A DNA stretch of 64,000 nucleotides from Watersipora subatra (Eukaryota > Bryozoa > Gymnolaemata > Cheilostomatida > Watersiporidae): positions 64,116,667 to 64,180,666 of the forward strand of contig NC_088714.1 in assembly GCF_963576615.1 (NCBI RefSeq), written 5' to 3'. The number at the start of each line of letters is the position of its first letter. The stretch's first letter is position 1. Below, piece by piece: positions 38,801 to 51,342 of this stretch. Position numbers and translations under genes: made by a program. The notes under the pieces are model-generated. The model was given only the letters and a program-made list of their open reading frames with translations, searched no databases and was not told where the DNA came from.

Positions 38801-41800
38801 ATCAAAGTCTACCACACTTCTCCACATCTCTAGCCATATCAAAGTCTACCACACTTCTCCACATCTCTAGCCATATCAAAGTCTACCACACATCTCCACA
38901 TCTCCAGCCATATCAAAGTCTACCACACTTCTCCACATCTCCAGCCATATCAAAGTCCACACTTCTCTACATCTATAGCCATATCAAAGTCCACCACACT
39001 TGTCCACATCTCTAGCCATATCAAAGTTCACACTTCTCCACATCTCTAGCCATAATATTTGTTCTAAAGAACTGCATAAAAGTTTTTCATCATTCTTTGC
39101 TAGTATAATCGAATTGTCCTCTTCTTACTAATGATAGCATACACTAATCAGGCTAAGAGTGTATAAAGGGGGAACCTCTCTACTGCCTTCACCTTTGTCT
39201 CAATGTCAGTTATTACTCATTCAACTCTTATGGTTCAGTTTATAAAGTGCTGACTAAACTTTCTACCAAAGCCTTTTGTGAGACCAGATGGTTTGTGAAG
39301 GGTTTCTACCTAATGGACACCGCCGGAATAAACTACATGGATGATCTTCAGAACTAGCTGGTCCCATCTGCATTTAACCTTTAACCTTTACATGTAACCT
39401 TAACCAGCCCCTCAGCTATTTAAACTTACCGCTATAAATTGTTCTACTCTTGGTATCAGTGTATTTATACGCTGCAACTCTATACGTCGCTGTACTCGTA
39501 AGTGTCTGAGGTCTGTTTTGCTTTACGTTTCGTCTCTATCCCATAGAAACACAATAAATTAGTATGAAGTTTCTTCTTTAACAGGGAATACCTTTTAAAT
39601 TACTGTTAAATAATAATTGGCCTGTTTTGAAGCGAGTTTAGTTGTGTGTATACTGCAGCCTAAAGGAGGAGTGGAGGGTGGACCCGGCTTAATCAGAAAG
39701 CATGGACTGACCAACCATTTGACACAGCTCGGTTTTCATGTTAAAGACTATGGAGACATGGAGTTCGAGACGGTACACAATGACAACATAGGCGCTGGAA
39801 TTAAAAATCCTCGCACTATTGGCAACGCTATGCACAAGGTAACATAACTGAACCAGAGCCTATATATGGATAGAGACTTTTGGATGGCCAACTATAGTTA
39901 TAACTAGTACTGGCAGACCCCTGTGCTGTGAGAGATCATCTTAGGTAATAACTATGTGCACAATTATTCTTAATTGTGAAACGTGGTCAGGTGGTGCAGA
40001 TGGCAGCATATTTGACTGAGAAACTAAATATTCGGGTTTGATTCCCCTGTGCTGCAATGTTTTTCCTAATGCTCTTAGCGTGGCTCCATACAGATGGACA
40101 CGGCTCTTATTATGGCAAAGATTGTCTATCGTCCCAGCAAATGCGATGTTCTGCGGCTATATTTATTATTTCATGTCATCATATCAGCCTGTAATCATTG
40201 CAACCTGGCCTGATTTTTCAATGTATGGTATTAGTTGCAAGTAGATTTTACAGAAACAAGATTTCTGTCTAAATCTCCCACAATCTACTTCCCGTGCAGG
40301 CCATCGCAGGATGGATAACCAACAGGCCATTTTTGGAACCAACTCCCTAATACTATAAAAAACATAGAGAAGGTGGCCAGTTTCAAGAAAAAACTTAAAT
40401 TACATCTTTTAACAAGTGAATAAAACCTAATTACTCATAAAAATTGATCTTGATTACGCTATGACGATAAGTCCGACGCCGCGACTAGCTATGCTAGTGC
40501 GTATTATGGGCTTTATCACTCTTCCAGCCTTTTTCTTTTGTTTACTTACTATTGTCAATGAAAGTAAAACAAACATCAAATCAATTCATATTCATATTCA
40601 CCAACTCAATTTGATCTCTTCAACGATGTTGGCTCTATGGTTGTTAGACACGTTAGATTGTGTATATATATGGATGAGCAAACAGAATGAATCCGACCAA
40701 CCACACTTTTCTTTATACACTCGCTGTCAGTATTGCTGCTGTTTTCAGATATCTGACATGGTGAAAGGAGTTGTGGAAGGAGACGGTGTCTGCGTCACTC
40801 TGGGTGGTGATCACAGTATAGCCCTAGGTCAGCCACAGTTTTAGTGAGTCTGCAAAGCACGCTTGAGAATGAGTTAAAATCTCTCAAGGTTCTGTTGTCA
40901 TGACTTGCTAGTCTCTCCAACGCCTTGTGGCCGCTGTCGCCTAAATGTTTTACCTCCGTCGTTTTAATCTGATGTTACACTGCTCTGTCTATCTGTAGCA
41001 TCTCTCATTACTTTAATCTGATGTTACACTGCTCTGTTTATCTGTATCATCTCTCATTACTTTAATATGATGTTACACTGCTCTGTCTATCTGTATCATC
41101 TCTCATTACTTTAATCTGATATTGTACTGCTCCGTCTATCTGTAGCATCTCTCATTACTTTAATCTGATGTTACACTGCTCGGTCTATCTGTATCATCTC
41201 TCATTACTTTAATCTGATGTTACACTGCTCTGTTTATCTGTATCATCCCTCATTACTTTAATCTGATGTTACACTGCTCGGTCTATCTGTATCATCTCTC
41301 ATTACTTTAATCTGATGTTACACTGCTCGGTCTATCTGTAGCATCTCTCATTACTTTAATCTGATGTTACACTGCTCTGTTTATCTGTATCATCTCTCAT
41401 TACTTTAATATGATGTTACACTGCTCTGTCTATCTGTATCATCTCTCATTACTTTAATCTGATGTTGTACTGCTGCGTCTATCTGTATCATCTCTCATTA
41501 CTTTAATCTGATGTTGTACTGCTGCGTCTATCTGTATCATCTCTCATTACTTTAATCTGATGTTACACTGCTCAATCTGCTGTTAAACATATTGTAATAA
41601 TGTGTATCCGTAGCGTAGTAAAATGGGTTTTAAAAGTTTAGTATTTTGATCGTTTATCCATATACCACTGGCATTCAGTTAACACTGAGACTACATCCAA
41701 AATACTCTACTGTTTGCTAAGCACAAGGGGAAGACAACTCCTAATCATTGTATAACATCGTTTTAACAAACGTATGGAAGTATGTCTGCTTGTATTGCTT

Positions 41801-44800
41801 CTTTAGATTAATCCTGTTTTGCAAGTTATGCCTCAAATCTCGGAATGATAGATTTGACCTTTGACCTTTCTGTTTTATCAAGTTGATGTTTCAGTCTCTG
41901 CATTCATCTTTAAAACCATTACACAGGTAGATGTTATGCTGGTAACCCTATCATAATATCTACCAAATGAAGTTATAAGTAAACAATCATTCACAAAAGA
42001 CTTTTGTATATATATATATACAGTGAAACTCGGATAACTCGCCCTTGGGCAGCTCGAACACATGATTAACTCGAACGGATCAAACAAATTTTGTTTTGGT
42101 CCGTTCCCACGCAAAATTTGTTTGGTCCGTTCCCACGCAATGACAAATTGCTTTAGATAACTCGACCTTAACTTCGTTAACTCGAACAGTTTTTTGCCCA
42201 ACGGCTACCAAGATGGTTATTATCACTTTAGAATATCACTTTATTCCAAGCCATAGACATAAACATCAACTTTTAGTAGTTCTTAGGCATCATTATTACC
42301 ACTATCAGCAAAGTATTTTCGTTAACGACTTTTCTAAAGGTTTGCAAAAAATCACATTTTGCCAAACATCCGCTTGGGGATAGCCTTCCGAAAGCAAGGA
42401 GAAGCGAAGTAACCTTCAGATAAACTTAAAGAAAAATCGGCAAAATTGTTTTTTGTTAAAATGCTCAAAAGAAAAATATGTTTTTTTTTACCGAGCGTTT
42501 CAACCGCGATCAAGTTTTGCCTACTTTATTCTGAAAACGTCCTGGCAGTCACATCACCTAAAACAAACAAACAAATCTCAAGTAATAGGAAAATATTTAT
42601 ACTTTCTGGTAAAAATTGTTAAAACATTACATGAGAGGCCCCTCAACATGCAACGAGCAATCAATGCTTTTGATTTATATATAGTTTGTATATGTACTGA
42701 TAAATACATGCACTTGTGACAGGGTTCTCATAACTTGAACGCTCTGATAACTCGAACACTTTCTCTCGGTCCCGTGAAGGTCGAATTAACCGAGTTTCAC
42801 TGTATATAGATCTCAAAGTCGGTCATTTGGTATGTCCAGCTATATCTATTAAAATTTAGGAATGAAATATCTACTTTGTGCTGGATTTGATCTCGGAACC
42901 CCCTAATCACCAGGCGATAATCTTACTAATTAAGCTACGCAAGATGCAATGAATTCTGTAGGTAATATGATTTGTTATGTCGGTTAAAATACGCATAGCA
43001 CTTCGCGTTACACAACGCCACTAAAACTTATTCTCATGGATCTTACTAGTAAGTTTAGCTATACAGATAATAGCGTAATCAAATTAGTCATTGGCAATGT
43101 GCCAGTCTAATAGCAAGTGGCAGGCAACTACATTATCTGTCCCTGTTTAAAAGCTGTTTTTAATACCCGTGCAATGCCGGGCTTTCGGCTAGTGGAGTAT
43201 AGTCTTGACTTACAGTCACTTCTACAGACAAATTTCTTGACACAATGTAAACTGCGGAAATATCAGTTTAGACATAGAAAGTATTTTGCTACATTCAAAC
43301 TTTATCAAAACTGTTTTGTAAGTTAAAGTTTAAAATAAGGTTACAATTAGAGATAAAATACGTACATAATATACACACAAATTTGTCGACATACAATATA
43401 GAATTTCAGCATATATGTGTCTCAGATACAATGTCAGCAATGAATCAAAGGATGGCAGGTCTGTAGAACAAAGTTGAGAGATTCAAAATAAATAACATAA
43501 ATATCGCAAGATATGTGTAAGTTAATTTAAACTGTATTTAATGTAAGATAAAGTAAGTTACGCTGAGTATTTCTATCACTTACTCTACCCCTGAACATAA
43601 CGCTCCCTTCACATGTCATTATATTCCGTATTACTATAATCCTCTTTTTTCTGATTATTACTTTATGATTTTAGTCTTGCACATGATATAACTTTTACAT
43701 TAGGACTGCATAATTTTCTGTAATCCGATTGGTATGTAGTTACCCGAAGCTTTCATCATCATTTTTGTGCGCTGAAATGAGTTGAACAAGGTGGGACATG
43801 CTCGTATAAGAATATTTAATCCTGCATGGACAGTTTTGATGCAAACATTGAATATATTAGTTTCATATGTTGAGGTTTAACTGTGTTATCTAAGGCATTG
43901 ATGACTTTTTAACTGGACTTGTCTAAATTCTATCTGAATATATTGAGCGTCTTTCTTTGCTCATAAAAATTGCGCCTCAGTTTATATACCCACCAGGTAA
44001 ATAGGAGAATTACAGTAGATTAATTCAACCATACATGCTCTCGATATACATATACAAGGAAGCTGAGATATTAATAAGAATTGCTGTCTTGTGTAAGATG
44101 TTGTGTTAGACGTTGAGTTATCAGCTCTTGCTCTTACCAGGTCGAACTCACAGTTTAGATGTTTCAGGTTCGATTCTTTCATAAATTCATGGTTTGTCTG
44201 ATAGAATACAATGGTACAGACATCATTTGTTTGTACCATGTAAGTGTAGACACCGCTGTATATTTGAAATTGAGTATCTGATTGGTCACATAAAAAATGC
44301 TGACTAGTATCCATTTCTTATGCTGCCGCAGGCACAGTGCATGGCCACTGCCAGGTTCACCCAAATGCCTGCGTCATCTGGATTGATGCTCATGCTGACC
44401 TCAACACCCCTAAAACATCTCCTTCTGGAAATGTCCATGGTATGCCTTTATCCTTCATCCTGCGTGAGCTCGAGGATGATGTACAGCAGGTCAAGGAGAC
44501 ATACGAGGAGTGGTCTTGGTTAAAGCCCTGGTAAGTGCTGCCTATCGGTGATTGGTTGACCATATGGCTTCGCTGTTTTAAGTTTCAGCATCACACTGGA
44601 TTGATTTTAATAATTTTTAGCCATTGAATATGAAATTTCCGTATTATGTTTTATTTGCGGGAAAGCTAGAAAAGTGAGCTGGGGTGAACATAAGTTGTCA
44701 CAGCAAGGTTTTAAGTGGCGTATCCTTGTAGGACACTAGACATTCTCTGGTTTCTGGTGGTCTGATAATAGTTGTGGCCTTGCGGATTATTTGAATATAA

Positions 44801-47800
44801 AGATACGTTGTGTATAACAGTATGAGCTTTTTGCATAACAACAGCAAGTGAAAGACAAGGTAATGCAATAAATATTGATCATATTGCCTTTGTTTTATCT
44901 TAGTAATGTTTGGATTGTCTGCTCTTGTTATGAATGTAATATGGATTAACTACTAATTGCAATAAATACACATACTGGTAGAATTATCCTCTCATTGTAT
45001 TGACACTGCCTTCCAAATAACAAGTCAACCAGACCATGCTCATGGCCTGAAATAAATTTAGATCTGCTGTAGATTTCATCGTTACACTGCTGCTCCAACT
45101 GCTCTCAAAGATCAGCCAGAAAGTGTATAATAATTGTTGACCTACTGTTAGGCTCTGTAAACAAACGAAATAAGCTAACATCTTAGTGTAGGCATTTGCA
45201 GAGTTATCTCTTCTCTCACACTAAATAACAACCGCTCAATGTGTGTGTACAAAATGCCTGCACCGTGAAACACCAGTCTCCTAGCACTTTGTTAGTTATC
45301 AAATCAAGCCCAAGAAACAACTTGTAGCCTGAATTAACACAAATTTTAGTTTAAATTCGTGAAGGTGTATATATATATGTCACTAGTGAAAGTATTTGTA
45401 GGTATTTCATTTTATAGCTCTTACTAAAGGGGTTCTCATAAAAGTTTGTTTCCTGATTTTGTAGCCTTAGAGCCAAGGACATCACATTCATCGGGCTGAG
45501 GGATGTAGATGCTGGAGAACAGTAAGTTTTTCCTAGTAGACTTGAGAAAGCAGCTGAAGAACTAGTGAAGTACAGTCATATCTCCACGTACGAGCTTAAT
45601 GCATTGCGAAAATGAATTCATATGTTTATTCTCTCATATCTCAAATCAAATTTCTCTATATATAATAACTAAATACAAATTAATCAGTTCCCATCCTCTG
45701 AAAAAATACATCCTAAAAACAGGATATTACAATGAAACAAATACCAAAGTGCTAATAAAAAGTAACAAATACCCATATAGTGGTTATGATCTGCAATAAA
45801 ATGTAATATTGTTATGAACAGTACTGCATGGAGTTCTCACACTTCAGACAGACAGTAGCAGCTAGTGGGGGTGTGAGAGAGACTTCACGGCAGCTTTAGG
45901 TTCGCTACACTTTTTTGTCACGCTGCCGTGACATAAGCTTTAAATTTAACTTAAAATAAGTTTTAATCTTACACTAAAGTGAATTCTAATTTTGTCTTCC
46001 TTTTCATTTTTTATCATTTTCCAACTCTTTTTGTATCGCATTTAGACTCGTGTTTTCTTTCAGCCTTTTTAAATCCTTTTTGATCCGATGAGAAAGACTG
46101 AGCGATGCTGTTCTCGCAAGCAAACACCGGCTCGTATCACAAGTGTGTCTTGGATCTCAAGGCAGTTTTGCTCGGAATGTTTTTTCTTATCTCAAATTGC
46201 TGTTGAGACACTCGTATGTCGAGGTATAACTGTGATATGTTTTAGCTATCTTGGATATAATGGCTTTATGCATAGTGCAATAAATTTGTCTCATTCATGG
46301 CTGCAAGTGCTGACTGTTCCCATTAGTATTCTTCAGTAAAATGCTACACCTAGTTTGACTGCCTAATTAGTACTAGCAACACTGAAGGTTGTACAGTGGA
46401 CTCTCACCGTACAATTTTAATTCGTTACAGTGTTGGCACCGTAATCCGGTAATTTCGTATAAAGGAGTATAGAAACACATAGTAAATTTTTCATGCAAAC
46501 ACCTGGTAAAAATCATCAAAATCTTATACCTACTGTACATTCTAAAAATTAGTGACAAAATAATATGTTAACTTTAGTAACTATAGTTACCTACAGTAAC
46601 TTTTGTGTATTTAGCGGTTATTATCTGCAATAAAATGTAACACTATGTACTACGTGAAGTTCGTATCGTAGGAAGTTCTTACCTTCGAGACAGACGTATA
46701 ACATAAACGTTTAATTTAACATAAATGAATTTAGCTTACCAAACACACACTTGAAGCTAATTTTTAGTAAGTATTTTACTGAACTAAACTTCAACTTTGT
46801 CATAGGCACAAATTTTAATACTTAGTTGTTTTCGAGTTCATTTTGACTATAACCTATAACGAATAATGCTGGAACTGACTTAGACTTTGTGGGAGAGATT
46901 TTGGCGAATAGCATATAAGCATATTTTTTATTCAGTCGTAATCAGAACACCGACTGCCAAATTTGAATTTCAAGAGAATTTTTTGTTGATTTCGGATGGC
47001 GAAATTATTTGGTGAGGACAGGGCAAAAGACTCAGCGTGTTCTACATCGCTGAGCAAAAAAATGTACAACAGGGTCGTCATAACCCAAAGGCGCACTGTA
47101 TAGAGTAGCACCATTAGCCTTGCAGCAAGCCATAAATTATTTATATTTGAATATATTTTAATAAGTTGTGTGACAAACCAAAGTAATACAGTGGGGTTGT
47201 CACCTCTTCATATTCCGATATGTTAATGCTGCCACTTGTGTTCTGTTTCAGGGCACTACTCAAAAAGCTGGGAATAAAGTATTTCAGCATGTATGAGATA
47301 GACAAGTATGGTATCGCTGCCTGCGTAGCTAATGCCATCAAGCATGTTAATCCAAAGTATGTCTATAGAGTTACTCTTCTCGTAGATCTGCACTAAAACC
47401 AGTAATTTTGTCCTTGAAGACATTAAATTATTTACAGGCAAAGTTTACTTCCCTTCCAATCAGGTCTAGTTGTTTTTCTTATGTTGATAACTGGCTCCAA
47501 AGGCTGGGATTATCCATCTTGGTTCACTCTATAGACTATGTACCACCACTGCGTGACCACAGGCCCCTTGTCGCCCGCAAGCAGCACTTGAGACACCCGC
47601 GATATATGTTCCAAAAATAGCAATGGTCGAAACATAGCTTCGTCTAAAAACCACTGCAGAAGGCAGACTTCATAGCGCAATGGTATCATACCATTGCGAA
47701 ATAACCTCCACCTCAAAGCCCATCAGTATCCGTCTAACTTTCACTGCCTTGTGGACATAGAGAAGTACGGCGGTGTATGTACAGAAGCTGTGAAAGTTGC

Positions 47801-49942
47801 CTCCCTTTTTGATTCTAACTATTTACGTGAATCAGTCATTTCTAACATGAACTTTAAAACCAACACAGAACACTCTCTACTGATATCTAAGGCTCATTCA
47901 GGCTGGCACTGTCAAATTATTCACCAAGTTACAGTACGCTGTTGAGAAAAATGCCCATGGCGCACCCATGGTACGCTGGTGAGCAGAAGGTAGTGACAGG
48001 CTTTCCACTAAAAGACATTTATAGACAGCGAAGATATATCATGTGTTCATTGAAAGCCTTTTAACGTGAAATTTAAAATGGTTCACAAAACTGGAAAAAA
48101 ATTGTTCAGTCTCGATCAGTTGTTGTGACTTATTTAATGATTTTCATGGCATCACTTCTAGGCTTTCAAATGTTGGAACGCATAAATGGGTTTGCAGATA
48201 AATGGGAGCGGATTGTATGTTTAAATATTCCTGCCATCATTGTTATATAATTGTGGGGAATAATTAACCCTGGTGTGATAAGTCTCACACATAACAGTAT
48301 TACTAATGCTGTTATTATTGTTAAACGGTGATCTGTGTAATTTTGCTTGTGAGGGTACTTGTATGAAACAGGTAGGCCTTTGTACCACTCAGTTCCCTTG
48401 AAGTAGCCCTCAGTCTTTAAAAGCTTGGTGACCCCTGCGATAGACATTCCATGAACCCTTTTGTATTTGCAGTATGGATAGACCGATTCACTTGAGTTAC
48501 GATGTGGACGCCCTCGACCCATCGTGTGCCCTTAGTACTGGAACGCCTGTCGTTGGAGGCCTCACTCTAAGGGAAGGATTCTTTATTGCTGAGGAAATCG
48601 CTGCCACAAGTAAATCAGTCTTTCAGCCATTGTTCTCTCTTTTCCTACCCTGTTTCATAGTTCTGTTTAAAGCACGATGAACACTCCTCTGGTATAATGT
48701 GTTTCTTTGGGTCTGTCCATGTGTTTATAATCAATCATCTATAGATGTCAGATTGATTGTATTTATATGCTAATATGACAGGCAAAATCTATTCGCACTT
48801 TCAAATATTCTCATGGTCAATCTATCTCACTAACTTTAGTTTTGCATAAAAACAATTATTTTCAAAATTGTCATGATCGCACACAGAGCACACCTAATGA
48901 TTGTGATAGTGTTCCTTGTCAACCGTTAAGCAGTTCTTGGAAAGTGATCTGATGCCAATAGATAAAAACCGGTTAGTTGGCAAATGACATGCGAGGCAGT
49001 GACACGCAAGCTCCTGAACCCTTCAGCACTGATTCCCAGAAAAGTAGTAGATTGTTCTAGTTGAATTTTAGTCATCATTCTGATATCCTTTATATTCTTT
49101 TTGCTTTTTTTATTACTTTGGTTTTCTCTCATGTGTTTTATCTATTTTCTATTTATTTTACCACTTCTCTTCATGTCCAACCGCAACCAATAAAGTTATT
49201 CCACTCCAATATTCTTTTTATTTTCTTCGTATCTTGGAATAGAATTTCTTATAAAATTTATTACATTTTGATTAATCTGTTCTGGCCCCGGAAAACATCG
49301 ATAGTTATTTCAAGTAATTACATGTAGTACTAATCAGATGTATTATATAAAACTGGGTAAAAATAAAATCAAAGTAGATAAGGTTTTCTTGTTACTTGAA
49401 GACATGTGACCAGAAGTGAATTCTCAGTATTGCATAGGTTCGGAGCTAGAGCGAATGATAGAAATACGCGTTACATTCCACTTAAATTTATACTAAGTGT
49501 GTTTTAAATTTACTCAATTTATCTATTTCTTTATTCTTTTTGTCTTAGTTTTAATTTCTACTAGCCTTTTTGTTTTTCTTGCAAGACTGGAATGTTTCCG
49601 AATATTCCAATATTTTCCATCTGAAATTATTTCAGATGTCAAGAAGCATATTTTATGTTGGCAAAGTTTATGTTCTACATCATTTGTCAACAAATTCATT
49701 TGTAGGGTGATATAAGCCAAGGTTTCCTTTCGTGCTTTTTCTTTGTATATATTTGGATATCACTGGACTGCAATGCAACTCTCTGTCAGATATGATGCTT
49801 TACCTTGTTCTTTTCAGATCTCATGTCTGTGATGGACATGGTGGAAGTGAATCCCAAGCTAGCTGACTCCATACAGAGTGACATGACAGCCAACACGGCT
49901 GCAAGAATAATTACTAGCTGCTTGGGTGCCAGAATTGTTTAG
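35887..49942 (+). CDS. ARG2: Arginase, mitochondrial (ARG2-like)
   Basis: Eight coding exons: 35887-36033, 39659-39838, 40749-40827, 44332-44530, 45465-45521, 47252-47356, 48473-48609 and 49818-49942. They total 1029 bases, 342 aa (human ARG1 322, ARG2 354), with GT-AG introns and consistent phases. The enzyme hydrolyses arginine to ornithine and urea at a two-manganese centre. Ligands by comparison with human ARG1: H131 in GGDHS, D154, H156 and D158 in DAHAD, D266 and D268 in [10 protein letters not shown]171 in SGNVHG and E311 in EVNP are also present, so it should be active. The N-terminus [19 protein letters not shown] is basic and lacks acidic residues, typical of a mitochondrial presequence; the core starts at [12 protein letters not shown]. 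Introns hold many transposons and two minisatellites. Agmatinase is excluded by the SGNVHG and DALDP context and overall arginase similarity. Confidence 0.95.
36335..37214. mobile_element. TTAA-flanked palindromic element, copy A (880 bp)
   Basis: In arginase intron 1. Left end AGGTTGACTTGCAATAAAAT after TTAA (36331-36334); right end is the complement, ending CTACCT before TTAA (37215-37218). Arms are long, about 190 bp, and contain the palindromic partner of TTCACCATGTCATACTC. The middle shares CACATGAAATTAAAGGCCAA and GTAATCTGATCATGTGACC with copy B. No coding capacity seen. Confidence 0.88.
37219..38087. mobile_element. TTAA-flanked palindromic element, copy B (869 bp)
   Basis: Same family and orientation as copy A and directly adjacent: the TTAA at 37215-37218 serves as right flank of A and left flank of B. 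Its right end CAAGTCAACCT is followed by TTAA at 38088-38091. Arms and interior match copy A throughout with scattered differences. Confidence 0.88.
38398..39055. repeat. 37-bp minisatellite in arginase intron 1
   Basis: About 16 copies of a 37-bp unit containing CATATCAAAGTCTACCACAC and CTTCTCCACATCTC. It is preceded at 38398-38466 by four shorter 17-bp units made of the CTCCACATCTCTAGCAT part. The shorter units look like the seed from which the longer unit arose. Confidence 0.95.
39982..40130 (+). mobile_element. tRNA-derived SINE copy
   Basis: In arginase intron 2. The head has an A-box-like GTGGTGCAGATGGCAGC and a B-box-like CGGGTTTGATTCCCC about 45 bases later. The tail GACACGGCTCT...AAAGATTGTCT is shared with the sequence at 57924-57975. 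It does not fold as a functional tRNA. Confidence 0.6.
40330..40440 (+). mobile_element. LINE 3-prime fragment
   Basis: A short plus-strand frame reads [20 protein letters not shown] then LKLHLLTSE and a stop. This is the typical C-terminal end of a CR1/L2-type LINE ORF2, and the element at 2160-4757 ends in a comparable FKTKLKLHLL. The rest is absent. It lies in arginase intron 2. Confidence 0.7.
40964..41578. repeat. 49-bp minisatellite in arginase intron 3
   Basis: About 12.5 copies of a 49-bp unit containing CTTTAATCTGATGTTACACT and TCTATCTGTATCATCTCTCA. Copies alternate between a few variants (TGTTACACTG/TGTTGTACTG, TCTGTT/CGGTCT). It begins about 135 bases after the exon 3 donor. Confidence 0.95.
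42021..42802. mobile_element. Pogo/mariner-like non-autonomous element, 782 bp
   Basis: In arginase intron 3. Left end CAGTGAAACTCGGATAACTC and right end CCGAGTTTCACTG are inverted, with TA outside both ends (42019-42020, 42803-42804). Repeated AACTCGAAC motifs occur near both ends. No transposase frame. Confidence 0.85.
42811..43192 (+). mobile_element. Short Helitron carrying a tRNA-like sequence, 382 bp
   Basis: Starts TCTCAAAGTCGGTCATTTGG right after an A; the same TCTCAAAGT occurs near the start of the Helitron at 10036. It ends CCCGTGCAATGCCGGG, CTTTCGG and CTAG before a T: a GC-rich hairpin followed by the terminal CTAG. It starts only eight bases after the pogo-like element. No coding capacity. 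Confidence 0.75.
42880..42945 (-). other. tRNA-like sequence (A and B box) inside Helitron
   Basis: On the minus strand GTAGCTTAATTAGTAAG resembles a pol III A box/D arm. CGCCTGGTGATTAGG then takes the anticodon-arm position, and GGTTCCGAGATCAAATCC resembles a B box with extra bases. Stems are poor, so this is a tRNA-derived relic or SINE head, not a functional tRNA gene. Confidence 0.5.
45573..46232. mobile_element. Mariner-like non-autonomous element, 660 bp
   Basis: In arginase intron 5. Left end CAGTCATATCTCCACGTACG after TA; right end complement reads CAGTTATACCTCGACATACG. The right TA is altered. Its interior shares TCTGCAATAAAATGTAA with the next element. No transposase frame. Confidence 0.7.
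46394..47098. mobile_element. Mariner-like non-autonomous element, 705 bp
   Basis: In arginase intron 5. Starts CAGTGGACTCTCACCGTACA after TA and ends GGCGCACTG before TA. The ends agree only in the terminal CAGTG, so it may be a recombined or strongly diverged copy. Interior similarity to 45573-46232 shows a related core. Confidence 0.6.
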
Positions 49943-50228
49943 ACTGAGGCTATTTAGGGGAACATTTAGTCTCACTTTATCAGAGCTTCAAAAGGGGATA
50001 TCTCCTTCTTCCTCATCAACTCGACTGAGCTCCAGACTCGTATTCTTACTTATCAATCAATTGAACAGCCACTCTTATGGAGAGCTCAATTTTGACATGC
50101 TTTCATAACTAAACTTGCCAGTTTTATTCCTTTTAGAACTATCTTTATTTTAGCTTCGGGAATCTCTGTATCTCTCAGGCAGCTTTAAGACTGTACAATG
50201 TTATGTTTATAAACTATTGTATGTGCAC

Positions 50229-50234
50229 AATAAA
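50229..50234 (+). terminator. Arginase polyadenylation signal
   Basis: AATAAA about 290 bases after the stop codon, followed by a GT-rich stretch (GTATGTATTGTTATT... TTGTTTGG), as expected for a cleavage site. Confidence 0.75.
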
Positions 50235-50259
50235 GTATGTATTGTTATTTAAATTGTTT

Positions 50260-51300
50260 GGATGTGATTCATTGCACTTATCTTTCTTTGCACTTCAAGA
50301 TTTACTCAACCCTAGTCTATCAGCCATGAAATAAATTGTTTTATTACGGTTGTCCTCTAGTGAACTTGTGACCCCAGTCCGGCTCATGAAGGAATGCATA
50401 ATTTGTTAAATGGTTGCTCTAGTTCTTCCATGGGGGCAATTAAATCCATAAAACTAACTGCATCGTTTGTCTATAGCAATACAAATAGACAGTTATTATA
50501 CCTTAACCTTAGACTCTGAGTTATCTATGTTATTAGGAGGGGAGGTGTGTAATGGTCTTCCATTAAGCTATCGTACCTTCACTACAGGATAGTCTGACGC
50601 AATTCAGGCATAATAAATGACTGACAGGTGGTTCAGAGATTGCAGATATTAGCCAATGAACAGAGAAAGCAAATTATCTTCCCATAAAATTATTTACACT
50701 GTCAAGGAACTAGCATCTGATTGGGTCGCTTTGACAAATAGTACATATACAAACCAGTTTAAGCTATTTTAAGCTAATTTATTCTCACATTTCCTGCATA
50801 GTTTAGATCAACTTTTTCAGATAAGTTTAACCTGTGTAAAGGCATTAGTTTTTTCAGATAAGTTTAATCTGTATAGAAGCTTTAGTCTTTTAAGGACATC
50901 AGGTCTGAGCTGTTATAGCAACTTCAATTACAGCCTTAATAAAACTAGATTGCTACAGAAATTATCACAATTGCTTAATGCTTCCTGTCCGCTAGGATGT
51001 ATGTAACATGTATATGTACATGTATATACGTACATAAATGCATATACTTATATTTGTATATATCCATCTATGTATATATATACATCTAAGTATATACTTT
51101 TATATTTATATAGGTATATATACATGCATGTACAATTGTATATACATGTATGTATATAAAATCCAAATTGAGTAAAAGTTACCAAAATGCTTTAACCATT
51201 TTGGTAACTTTTACTCAATTTTTATTTTAGTTAGCTCTAGTTTTACTATTGAGCACTTTTTCAAACAATTCGATAAATCTTCACGTATGTATATATATAT

Positions 51301-51342
<42 letters not shown>

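Noticed and set aside
38398-41578. Regular repeat arrays resembling CRISPR
   Set aside because: There are no unique spacers; units are contiguous minisatellites in introns of an animal genome.
44100-44185. B-box-like GGTTCGATTCT suggesting a tRNA gene
   Set aside because: No acceptor, D or anticodon stems can be formed around it; at most a degraded SINE.
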